Shown here in pieces: positions 45,521-57,000 of a stretch of 64,000 nt of DNA. Each line of letters opens with the position of its first letter. The first letter of the stretch is position 1. This stretch comes from Garcia nutans (taxonomy: Eukaryota > Streptophyta > Magnoliopsida > Malpighiales > Euphorbiaceae), in the NCBI GenBank assembly GCA_947685225.1, contig CANTUV010000004.1, positions 13,361,001 through 13,425,000 on the forward strand. Reading direction: 5' to 3'. The notes below the pieces were generated by a model. It was not told where the DNA came from, made no database searches, and saw only the letters and a program-made list of their open reading frames with translations. The position numbers and the translations under genes are program-made.

Positions 45521-48058
45521 TGGTGAGGAGGTTCCGCCAGTTTGGCTTAGGCATGTGGTTGAATTATTGAGGCAAGCACCAGTGCAACCACCGCCACCAC
45601 CACCACAGCCTCAAGTGCCAGTAAGGCATTATGATAAGTTAAGAAAGTATGGAGCAGAAGATTTTCTGGGTACTATTGATCCAGTAGTAGCTGAGTAGTG
45701 GCTGAATAAGGTACAGAGTATATTCATTCAGTTGCAAGCCACTCCAGAAGAAAATTTTGACTATGCTAGATCACTGTTGCAGAAGGATGCATATGATTGG
45801 TGGAAGACAGTTCCTCATGCCATGGATGATCCACCTACATTGTCCTACAGTGATTTTCTACGGGAGTTTGAGCTGAAATATACTCCGAGGGAGTATAAAG
45901 ATGTTAAGAAGATGAAATTTCTGAATTTGAAGCAAGACAGCTGGACTGTGACAGAATATGAGATCGAGTTCATCCGGTTGAGTCACTATGCTGGAGGTAT
46001 TATTTTAGACGAGATAGACCGGTGCAGAAGATTTGAGGAGGGATTGAGGCCCTCTATTATGTGTCTTGTGGCTGGTTCTAGATACCAGGATTTTTCCCAG
46101 CTTGTTACAGCAGCTAGGAGTGTGGAGAGAGCCCAGGGTATTGCAGCAGCTGCTACCGAAGAGGAGACTAGGGTTAGGAGACCCCAGTTTGAGGCAGGGT
46201 CTTCATCTGTGAAGAGAGGTAGAGGAAGTTTTATTCCCAGGATCAGTAGGAGTCAGAGGCAGGCTAGTAGGTCAGTTCAGTTTCAGAGGCAAAGATCGAG
46301 ACCTACAATTTCAGTAGCGAGTGCTCCGACTCCAGTAGTTCAGAGATCCACTCCACCTATATGTGTTCAGTGTGGTGGAACACATAGGGGTGTCTGTTGG
46401 AAGAATAGTGGACTAGCTGTGTGCTTCAGATGTGGATCACCTGATCATTTTATTAGAGAGTGTCCCGAGATGCAGGAACAGAGGCCGGCAGATTCTGCAG
46501 TTTCTCGACCTAGTGTGAGAGGTGGTCGAGAGGGCAGAGTTTTCAGCAGAGGGGGTAGACCTGGGATTAGTCAGAGAGGAGGATCTTCATCCAGGGATAG
46601 TAGACCAGATGAGGCTGGGCCTTCTCAGAGAGTATATGTGATGCAGAGGCAACCAGATGCTTCAGCAGTTATTGCGGGTACTTTCTCTTTATTTGGCGTT
46701 TCAGTTCTTGCTTTGATTGATCTAGGATCTACTCATTCATATATTATTGCATCTATTTTGCCTGTGTCTGAATTGCATTCTGAGTCCCTAGGATTTGATG
46801 TGTTGGTGACAAATCCTTTAGGGCATAGTGTGATTGTTAGCAAGGTGCACCGAGATAGTGCAGTTGTGGTGCAAGGTGAGGAGTTTCATGGAGATTTGAT
46901 CAAAATTCCTTTTAAAGAGTATGATTTGATTTTGGGCATGGACTGGTTGTCTAGGCATGGAGCTGTGGTGGACTGTCAAAAGAAATGTGTTACTTTGAGA
47001 ACTAATGATGGTATAATTGTGTTGGTATCTAGTGAGCAGAGACAGCTTGCATCCTTATTTATTTCAACTGTTACAGCTAGGAAGTTGATTAGAAAAGGGT
47101 GTGATGCTTATCTTGCTCATGTTTTGGATACTAGAGTAGTAGGTTCTCAACTTGATAGTATATCCACAGTTGCAGAATTTCCAAATGTGTTTCCAGAGGA
47201 GTTGCCAGGGTTGCCTCCTGATAGAGAGGTGGAGTTTAGTATCGATTTGTTTCTTGGTACCACTCATATCTCTATTACCCCTTATAGAATGGCACCTACT
47301 GAGTTAAGAGAGTTAAAGGTGCAGTTGCAGGAGTTGTTGGATAAAGGGTTTGTTCGCCCTAGTGTTTCACCGTGGGGAGCTCCTGTTTTGTTTGTGAAGA
47401 AGAAGGATGGTACTATGAGATTGTGCATTGATTATAGGCAATTGAATAAGGTGACTATTAAGAATAAATATCCTTTGCCTAGAATTGATGATATTTTTGA
47501 TCAATTAAAAGGAGCAGCAGTGTTTTCCAAGATTGATTTAAGATCAGGGTACCATCAGTTGAAGGTCAGAGCTGAAGATGTTCCTAAGACAGCCTATCGC
47601 ACAAGGTATGGGCATTATGAGTTTTTAGTGATGCCTTTTGGGTTGACAAATGCACCTGCAGCTTTTATGGATTTGATGAATAGGGTGTTTAGGCCCTATC
47701 TGGATCAATTAGTGGTGGTCTTCATTGATGATATTTTGGTGTATTCACATAATGAAGAGGAGCATGACAAACATCTGCGAATTGTACTACAGATTTTGAG
47801 AGAGAAGCAATTGTATGCTAAGCTGTCGAAGTGTGAGTTTTGGCTTGATCATGTGACTTTTCTCGGTCATATAGTTTCAGCAGATGGTATTAGAGTTGAT
47901 CCGAGTAAAGTTGAGGCTATTTTGGATTGGAGTCCACCAAAGTCAGTAACTGAAGTTAGAAGTTTTCTGGGTTTGGCAGGCTATTATCGACGGTTTGTGA
48001 AGGGATTTTCTTTAATAGCCACTCCACTTACCAGATTACTTCGTAAGGGAGTTAGATT
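45521..48058 (+). pseudogene. Tekay-3 gag, protease and RT (first part)
   Basis: A long open stretch (45732-48058) lies downstream of an in-frame TAG at 45696. Gag has the zinc knuckle CFRCGSPDHFIREC. The protease site reads IDLGSTHS where the other copies have IDPGSTHS. RT has FVKKKDGTMRL and FIDDILVYS. It lacks the first part of gag because of the LTR-gag deletion. At 48058 the solo LTR interrupts it within the RT connection region, after LLRKGVRF. Confidence 0.9.
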
Positions 48059-49409
48059 TGTTAGTGTATGTGCCCTAGGCCATTTATTTGGATCTTTATC
48101 TTATATATTCATTATTAATAAATGAGGTTTTATTATCATTATTGTTTGTTTGCATGTTACACAATTTTGATATTTGTCCCTGGTTTATTATTGTTATAGA
48201 GATAAAAAAAATAATTCTTAACCAGTATGAACATTGATTTGATAATCATCAGATGATTATGTGTATAGTGATACAAATCAATTTCATAGATACTTGTTAG
48301 AGAACAATGTATTGGATAGACCCATCATGAGATTACTACATGGGTTAGTGTCATAAGTAAATCTCATGATAGTTATGTATTAATTCTTTGACTTGAGATT
48401 GTCATAGTTTCCAATATAAGGACTATTATATTTTGACATGATCAAACATTATCCGTAACTAGATAGTAATAAAGGTTATGTTCATATATGATAGAAATTA
48501 TGTAGAGGATAATGAACAATCAAGATAGAATTTGTCCCTCTCTTTGAGAGAGATATCTTTTGGGCCCCTCGATAAGTGAGACTGTGAAATGCATGGCCGT
48601 GCTCAAATGAATTGATAGTGTGATCAATTTTATTTGTTTTTATCAGTCTACTTGAAGATCGAGTAATCATAAGTTTGGACAATATAAGTATGACGTTGAC
48701 CATGACTTATGTTCAAGCTAGATATCGTGTGACAAAGGGATTAATGCATGTACTATTATTAGGCAAATTGGACATTCCTTATATTAATTGGGTAGTTGTA
48801 ACGCCTTGCTAGAGGCCAATTATGACTTGTTGGTTTAATAGAGATTAAATTGACTGCCAATTAATATGGGCCTATCGGGTCACACACAAGAATGCGCTTT
48901 GGGCTGGATATAATATTAATAATATTAATATTAGATATTAATATTTATTATTATTATTATTTTCATTTATATATATATATTGTTAGATAATATATTCAGA
49001 ATCCTAATTAGAATTGGATTCTGAATTTGACTTATCTTATCCAATTTTGAATTGGATTCTGGAGTGAATATATTCACTCCAGACGTTAAGTCTTTACAGA
49101 GGTAACTTTAGAAAATATAAATAGAACGAAAAAGAAACCCTAATATGTTTTAGAGAAAACATTTTTCAGCCTTCGCCGTTGCAGAGAGCTAGCACTCCAA
49201 ACGGTAGCATTCGTGTGGATACGCGATAGAGGGTGTTTCACGATCGAGGCATCTCTTCCAAACTGTGATTTCGAATCATCAATAGGTTAGTTCTTTGAAC
49301 ACTTTTGTCAAATTAAACGAACAGCATGGATCCTGATGGAAAATCAAAGATTAAAATTTTTTTTTCCGCTGCGTGTTTTGTTTGCAGTGATCTCCTAGAT
49401 TTCCTATCA
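48059..49409 (+). mobile_element. Solo LTR, probably copia type, 1.35 kb (TSD AGATT)
   Basis: Begins TGTTAGTGTATGTGCCC and ends TTTCCTATCA, flanked by AGATT (48054-48058 and 49410-49414). No coding capacity. It has a TATA box (TATAAATAG, 49116-49124), then a leader-like stretch with a donor-like AGGTTAGT (about 49283) and an acceptor TTTGCAG (49381-49387). Family not identified. Confidence 0.8.
49116..49124 (+). promoter_or_regulatory. TATA box in the solo LTR
   Basis: TATAAATAG about 290 bases before the LTR end, followed by a GC-richer leader. This is a normal place for an LTR promoter and could drive transcription into the flanking Tekay sequence. Confidence 0.55.
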
Positions 49410-49414
49410 AGATT

Positions 49415-51284
49415 TGTGTGGACAGATCAGTGTTAGGCTAGCTTTGAGCAGTTGAAAGAGATGTTGACTCAAGCGCCTGTTCTTACTTTACCTGTAGAAG
49501 ATAAACCATATGTGATCTACAGTGATGCTTCACATAGTGGTTTGGGTTGTGTTTTGATGCAAGAAGGTAAAGTTATAGCTTATGCTTCTCGACAGTTGAA
49601 GCCGCATGAGCTCAATTATCCGACCCATGATTTGGAGTTAGCAGCCATAGTGTTTGCTTTGAAGATTTGGCGACATTACTTGTATGGGGAGAAGTGTTTC
49701 ATCTATACAGACCATAAGAGTTTAAAAATATTTGGGTGTTCAAAGAGAGCTTAACCTTCGGCAGAGACGATGGTTGGAGTTGATCAAAGACTACAACTGT
49801 TTGATTGATTATCATCCTGGTAAGGCAAATGTTGTTGTTGATGCCTTGAGTCGGAAGTCTTTGGCAGGTTTGGCTGTTTACTCGCTCTCATTGCTTGTTG
49901 AGTTGAGAGTGTTACATGCTAGTTTTGAAGCATGTGATGATGGTGCATTGTTGGCTCAGTTGCAATTGAGACCAGTATTGTTGGACCAGATTAAGGAGGC
50001 TCAGTTGACAGATGAGAAAATTCAAAAGATTGTTTCAGATTACCAGAATGGAAAGAGTCAAGATTTTATTGTGAGAAGTGATGGGAGTCTTTGGTTTAAG
50101 AACGGATTGTGTGTACCTGTTGATGCTAATTTGAGAAAGATTATTTTAGAAGAAGCACACCAGTCAGTTTTTGCTATGCATCCGGGCAATACAAAGATGT
50201 ACCATGATTTGAAGCAGCATTACTGGTGGTCAGGTATGAAGAGAGACATAGCTGAGTTTGTGTCCAAATGTCTCACGTGTCAGAGGGTAAAAGTTGAGCA
50301 TCAAGTTCCAACAGGGTTGCTTCAACCTTTATCAGTGCCTGAATGGAAATGGGAAAGAGTAACAATGGACTTTGTATCTGGTTTGCCATTGACGCTGAGG
50401 AAACATGATGCTATTTGGGTGATTGTTGATAGGTTGACAAAGACAGCTCATTTTCTTCTTGTTCGGATGGATTATTCTCTTGAGAAGTTGGCTGAGTTGT
50501 ATATCCACGAAATTGTGAAATTGCATGGGGTCCCAATTTCTTTAGTGTCGGATCGAGATCCCCGGTTTACTTTGAGGTTCTGGAAGAGTTTACATGGTGC
50601 TTTGGATTCTCGATTGCACTTTAGCACCGCTTTTCATCCGTAGACGGATGGGCAGTCTGAGAGGGTGATACAGATTATCGAGGATATGATGAGAAGCTGT
50701 GTCATTGATTTTTCTGGAAGTTGAGACAGATTTTTACCACTTGTGGAATTTGCTTACAACAACAGTCATCAATCTAGTATTGGAATAGCACCATTTGAGG
50801 CATTGTATGGGAGAAGATGTAGAACGCCTTTATGTTGGAATGAAATTGGAGAGGACAAGATAATTGGTCCTGATTTGATTAAAGAAACTAAAGAAAAAGT
50901 GAAGATTATTCGGGATCGGTTAAAAGCAGCTTCAGATCGGGAGAAATCTTATTCGGATCTAAAAAGGAGAGACATAGAGTATGATGTAGGAGATAAAGTA
51001 TTTCTCAAAGTGTCTCCTTGGAAAAAGATATTGAGATTTGGTCGAAAAGGGAAGCTGAGTCCTCGTTTCATTGGACCATATGAAGTTTTAGAAAGAGTTG
51101 GACCAGTTGCTTATCGTCTTACTTTGCCGCCTGAGTTGGATAGAATCCATAATGTCTTCCATGTTTCTATGTTGAGAAGGTACAGATCAGATCCATCTCA
51201 TGTTCTTTCAGTTGAATCTATTAAGGTGAGTCCGGATCTGACTTTTGAAGAAGAACCAGTTGCTATTTTAGCATATGGGATGAA
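49415..51284 (+). pseudogene. Tekay-3 RT end, RNase H and integrase
   Basis: Continues the frame after the solo LTR: RNase H (YSDASHSGLG near 49520, TDHKSL near 49710), integrase zinc region (HPGNTKMYHDLKQHYWW, CLTCQRVK), core (TMDFVSGLP, SDRDPRF) and GPY module (FIGPYEVLERVGPVAYRL). Breaks: TAG near 49434, a frameshift near 49730, TAG at 50641, TGA at 50722. It is cut in the chromodomain at 51284 by Tekay-4. Confidence 0.9.
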
Positions 51285-53832
51285 TGTAATATCCCAATGC
51301 ATGCCCTAAAAGTTTTGATTATGTTGTTGTTGTATATTGGATTGAATGTATATGCTTTATTTAAAGAGAAAAAGGTTCTTTAAAGAGAGTGTATATGTGA
51401 TGTATATTAGAATATATATAACATATACCTAGGTCAATGGAAAGTCAAAGAATGGAGATAGTGGAAGAAGATATTTGTTTGTGTTTGAATTTATAATTAA
51501 TTAATAAGGAATTAATGAATGGAGGAGGTTTATTTGAATTGTTTAATATTTTAATTACTTGGATGAGAGAGTTTTAAGGAAAAAGGGAATTTGACTTTGG
51601 GCTTCTCATTCTTCTTTCCTTCTCTTTGCCGTGGATCATCTTCTTCTTCTTCTTTTCTTTGCATTGTTTGGTCGGCTAACAAAGGGAAAGAGAGAGCAAG
51701 AGAGCATTTGATGTGCTAAGCTCAAATTGAAGGAAATCCAAGTGATCCAGTTGTTGATTCAAGAAGTTTTATAACTTTGGTAAGTTCTCTTTTGATATCT
51801 TTGTTTATTTGAAATGATATTTGGATTTGATAGATGATTTTAAGAGTGTGTTGTTTGTTTGTGAGATGTTTAGAAGTGTTCGGTTGATTTGATGATGGAT
51901 TTTGAGGATGGATTAAAGAAAAGAGTAAGTGGTTGGAAGAGATGATGTTGTATATGTGGTGAGGGTTTTGAAATGATTATGTGTTTTGGTTTGTTTTGGT
52001 GTTGTTGCAAGTTTGAGATAGGTTTTTGGGTATGTTTTGTGAAGATTGGTTGAAGTGGATGTTAAGGAATAGAAGTGTGTTGTTGAGTTTTTGGTTGTTT
52101 TGGCCGGATTCTGAGGTTGTGGTCGGACATGCCCATGAGCAAGTTCAGGGTTTTTAGGCGTGTCAATTTTTGTTGGAGGCAGTAGATTTGACACGACCAG
52201 TAACACGCCCGTGTTATTGAGCGTGTCATAGCTACTGTAAGATTTGAGAATTTACACGCCCATGTTGTTGAGCGTGTAAATGCTTCTGTGTTGTGGAGTT
52301 AGGGCACGGTCATGGACAAGCCCGTGTGGGTGAGCGTGTCAGGGTTAGGGTTTGCCCTAATTAATTCCTAATTGGATTATCCCTTGTGTATCTCTAAGCA
52401 AGTATATACTATTACTTTTGATTTAGGTCTTGAAGGTAGTGATTGATCTTTGATTTAAGAAGTAGAAGGATCTTGAACAAGGAATTGTTAAGAGTGGTGT
52501 GATTTGCTTTTGAGGTAAGTACAAAACCTATATGATTGTATGTAAGTACAAATGTGGCATTATTACATTGTTAATTTATATGAGTAATGTGTGTTGTTAT
52601 GTTTATATCAATGATGATATATATATATATGAATAATGTGAATGACATGATGATGCAAATGATTGTGTCTATGAAAGATTGAAATGCTATGATGTGAATG
52701 GAGATGAAATGGAATATAAAGCCATTGTGATTGGCTATGTTAATTCATTTGAGAATGAAATTGATAACAAATTAATGAATGAGTTGTGTGGCTAATGTGT
52801 TATTCTATTTTCAGAGTTTGTTGTTGGTGGCATGCCTAATGATAGTAACAATCTCTTGAAGTTTGGTTGGGCTTGATCCTTGAAGCCAAGTTGGGTTGAA
52901 GTTTAACATGTTTTACTCCCCTTGAAGCTTGGTTGGGTCTAGTCCTTGAAGCCTAATTGAGATGTTACAACCCTTGAAGCTAGGTTGGGTTTGGTTCTTG
53001 AAGCCAAGTTGGGTTGAGACTTAGCATGCTTTGTTCCCCTTGAAGCTTGGTTGAACCTAATCCTTGAAGCCTAGTTGGGTATATGTGATAATGATAAATG
53101 TGATAAAACCAAAGCATTAACTCTGAAAATTGAATGGCATATTAGTGTGATTTGGGCCCATGCTTGTCTTTGTTTATATGTGATTCATTGATGGCAAAAT
53201 AATTAAATTATGAAATTCATGAAAGGACTTTGAGATGTGATATGCTTATATGATTATGATTTGTGAAAGGCAAAGGTTTGATGTTAGCTTTTCACTTATG
53301 ATGTTGATATTAATGGAATATGTGACATTGCATAGCATTCAAGCATAATGTTAGCATGTTTTGTACTACTAAGCCCTTGGCTTAGAGCGATAGTGTTGAT
53401 CGCGCAGGTGATAGAGTTGATAGAGTTGAACCCGAGAGCTCATCGAGGCCGAGTGAGAGTAGACATTGAAGAGTTGATTTTGGGACTTAAAGATCAGAGA
53501 AGATTTGCCAATCATGTATAACTCTTTTAATAGTTTGTAAAGTATTGGTTATAATGTGAATATATGTACATTTGTAAATATAAATATTTAAATATTTTCC
53601 TATATGTAAATAGTTCTAAATTCCGCTGCGTATTAAGGAAATATATATATATCTATTTTGTTTTTATATTATAAGTTAATTACTTATTTTCTATAATGTA
53701 TAATGAGAAAGATTATAGTATCATTGGAAATGTTTTTGAATGTTAAGAAATTCGTAGCATTCCTATATTCGATGCATGTATACTACATTGTGGTGTATGT
53801 AGTGTGTATGTATTGGATGTGGGGGTGTTACA
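51285..53832 (+). repeat. Tekay-4 5' LTR
   Basis: TGTAATATCCC to GGGTGTTACA. Landmarks: near-terminal palindrome (51389-51430), donor-like TTTGGTAAGTTC (51780), palindromic units (52126-52350), acceptor-like TTTTGATTTAG (to 52426), second donor GAGGTAAGTAC (52515), CTTGAAGC-type repeat zone (52855-53075) and acceptor-like GATCGCGCAG (to 53407). Confidence 0.97.
52189..52228. repeat. Nested palindrome, Tekay-4 LTR
   Basis: Outer arms TGACACG (52189-52195) and CGTGTCA (52222-52228) enclose the perfect inner palindrome TAACACG-CC-CGTGTTA (52201-52216). Same 40-nt geometry as in the other LTRs. Further units lie at 52126, 52253 and 52303. Confidence 0.9.
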
Positions 53833-53839
53833 ATTGTTT

Positions 53840-53852
53840 TGGTATCAGAGCC
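53840..53852 (+). other. Primer-binding site (initiator tRNA-Met), Tekay-4
   Basis: TGGTATCAGAGCC, seven bases after the LTR end, complementary to the 3' end of initiator tRNA-Met. Identical to the Tekay-1 site. Confidence 0.93.
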
Positions 53853-53875
53853 TAGGTTTGAGATTCTCAACCTAG

Positions 53876-53990
53876 GTAAAGTATAAGAAAAAGAGTGTTT
53901 TGATTTTAAAACGTGGATCTTTGAATAACATACATGTTTGGCATTGGCAGTCTCTGATCTTTAATAAGAGGTATTCTGTTGTGTTTGCAG
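53876..53990 (+). other. Predicted 5'-leader intron before gag, Tekay-4
   Basis: CCTAG|GTAAAG donor and TTCTGTTGTGTTTGCAG acceptor, 115 bases, ending 12 bases before the gag ATG. Tekay-1 keeps the same two sites (18591-18716). This is inference from site quality and conservation. No transcript is available. Confidence 0.45.
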
Positions 53991-54002
53991 ATACAGATTG
54001 TG

Positions 54003-57000
54003 ATGGATTCTCACTCACGTCATTCAGTTGAGGGTAGTGCTGAGAGTATAGCTCTTGAGGAGATTAGAGAGGGAGCTAGAGTGGATAGTGCTGGAGAGAT
54101 ACCTGCTTCCGTATCGGGGAGACCAGCTGGTGAGGAGGTTCCACCAGTTTGGCTTAGGCATGTGATAGAGGCTTTGAGACAAGCACCAGTGCAACCACCG
54201 CCACCACCCCCACAACCTTTGGTATCAGTGAGACAGTATGATAAGCTAAGGAAGTATGGAGCTGAAGATTTTATAGGTACCATTGATCCAGCTGTAGCAG
54301 AGCAGTGGCTAGACAAGGTACAGAGAATATTTGTTCAGTTGCAAGCCACTCCAGAGGAAAAGTTTGATTATGCAAGATCATTGTTGCAAAAGGATGCATA
54401 TAATTGGTGGAAGACACTGCCCCATTCTATGGATGATCCACCAACATTGTCCTATGCTGATTTTCTAAGAGAGTTTGAATTGAAGTATACTCCGAGGGAG
54501 TATAAGGACATGAAGAAGATTGAGTTTTTGAGTTTAAAGCAAGACAACCGGTCAGTAACTGAATATGAGGTTGAATTTATTCGGTTGAGTCAGTATGCTG
54601 GGGGTATCATATCGGATGAGATAGATAGATACAGAAGATTTGAGGAGGGATTGAGGCCCTCTGTCATGTGTCATGTGGCTGGATCTAGATATCATGATTT
54701 TTCCCAGCTTGTGGCAGCGGCTAGGAGTGTGGAGAGAGCCCAGGCTATTGCAGCTGCTTCAGAGGAAGAGATCAGGGTTAGAAGGCCCCAGTTTGAGGCA
54801 GGGTCTTCGTCTGTGAAAAGAGGTAAAGGAAGTTTTGTTCCTCGGGTTAGTAGGAGTCAGAGGCCAGCTGGTAGGTCAGTACAGTTTCAGAGGCGGAGAT
54901 CTGGACCTGCAGTTTCAGTGGCGAGTGCTCCGACCCCGGTGACTCAGAGATCCACCTTACCCATATGCATTCATTGTGGTAGGCCACATGGTGGTACTTG
55001 TTGGAAGACTGGTGTAGCAGGGGTATGTTTCAGATGTGGATCTCCTGATCATTTTGTGAGAGATTGTCCCGAAAGACAGGAGCAGATGTCAGTGGATACT
55101 GCAGCTTCTCGACCTAGTGTGAGGGGAGGTCGAAGAGGCAGGGGGTTCGGCAGAGGAGGCAGATCTGGGTTCAGTTCTAGAGGAGGTTCTACATCTAGGG
55201 AGAGTAGACTAGAGGAGGCTGGATCTTCTCAGAGGATTTATGTGATGCAGAAGCAACCAGATGCTTCGGCAGTCATAGCTGGTACTTTTTCTTTATTTGG
55301 TATTTCAGTACTTGCTTTGATTGATCCGGGTTCCACACACTCATATATTAGTGCATCTGTTTTGCCTGTGTCTGATGTGCATGCTGAATCCCTAGGATTT
55401 GATGTATTGGTGACAAATCCGTTAGGGCATAGTGTGATTGTTAGTAAGGTGCACCGAGATAGTGTAGTAGTGGTTCAAGGTGAGGAGTTCCTTGGAGATT
55501 TGATTGAGATGCCTTTTAAGGAATATGATGTGATTCTAGGCATGGATTGGTTATCTAGACATGGAGCTGTGGTAGACTGTAAAAAGAAAGTTGTTACCTT
55601 GAGAACCAGTGATGGTAGAGAGGTGTTAATATTTAATGAGCAGGAACAGCTAGCATCCTTGTTTGTTTCAGCGGTTGCAGCTAGGAGATTGATTAGAAAG
55701 GGGTGTGATGCTTATCTTGCTCATGTGGTAGATACTAGAGTAAGGAGTCCTCAAATTGATAGTATAGTCACAGTTGCAGAATTCCCAGACGTGTTTCCAG
55801 AAGAGTTGCCAGGGTTGCCTCCTGAGAGAGAGGTGGAGTTTGGTATTGAATTATTGCCTGGTACCACTCCTATTTCTATTGCTCCTTATCGAATGGCACC
55901 AGCAGAATTGAGGGAGTTGAAAGTGCAATTACAAGAGTTGTTGGATAAAGGATTTATTCGCCCCAGTGTTTCTCCTTGGGGACCTCCTGTGTTATTTGTG
56001 AAGAAGAAAGATGGTACAATGAGATTATGTATCGATTATAGGCAATTGAATAAGGTGACAATCAAAAATAAATATCCTTTGCCTAGAATTGATGATCTCT
56101 TTGATCAGTTGAAGGGTGCAGCAGTGTTTTCTAAAATTGATTTGAGATCAGGGTACCATCAGTTGAGGGTCAGAGCTGAAGATGTTCCTAAGACAGCCTT
56201 TCGGACCAGGTATGGGCATTATGAGTTTCTAGTTATGCCTTTTGGTTTGACGAATGCACCTGCAGTTTTTATGGACTTGATGAATAGGGTGTTTAGGCCC
56301 TATCTGGATCAGTTTGTGGTAGTGTTTATAGATGATATTTTGGTGTATTCGCCTAATGAGGAAGAGCATGACAAGCATCTGCGGATTGTGTTGCAAATCT
56401 TGAGAGAGAAGCAATTGTTTGCTAAATTGTCAAAGTGTGAGTTTGGGCTTGATCAAGTTACTTTTCTCGGTCACATAGTTTCAGCGGAAGGTATTAGAGT
56501 TGATCCGAGTAAAGTTGAAGCTATTTTGAATTGGAGTCCACCAAAGTCTGTGACTGAAGTTAGAAGTTTTCTGGGTTTGGCAGGCTATTACCGACGGTTT
56601 GTGAAAGGATTTTCTTTGATAGCCACTCCACTTACCAGATTACTTCGAAAGGGAGTTAGATTTGTGTGGACAGATCAGTGTCAGGCTAGTTTCGATCAGT
56701 TGAAAGAAATGTTGACTCAAGCGCCTGTTCTTACTTTACCTGTGGAAGATAAACCATATGTGATTTATAGTGATGCTTCACATAGGGGTTTGGGTTGTGT
56801 TCTGATGCAAGAAGGTAAAGTTATAGCTTATGCTTCTCGACAGTTGAAACCGCATGAGCTAAATTATCCGACCCATGATTTAGAGTTGGCAGCCATTGTG
56901 TTTGCATTGAAGATTTGGCGACACTATTTGTTTGGGGAGAAATGTTTTATCTACACTGATCATAAAAGTTTAAAGTATTTGGGTGTCCAAAAAGAGCTTA

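Noticed and set aside
48054..48062. An 8-bp duplication AGATTTGT suggesting a DNA transposon (hAT type) at 48062-49409
   Set aside because: The last three bases (TGT) are the first bases of the element, which then starts TG and ends CA with a 5-bp AGATT duplication, as an LTR should. There are no terminal inverted repeats.
45696..48125. A 797-residue open frame as an intact gag-pol gene
   Set aside because: It lacks the gag start, follows an in-frame stop and ends in solo LTR sequence. It is part of the dead Tekay-3 element.
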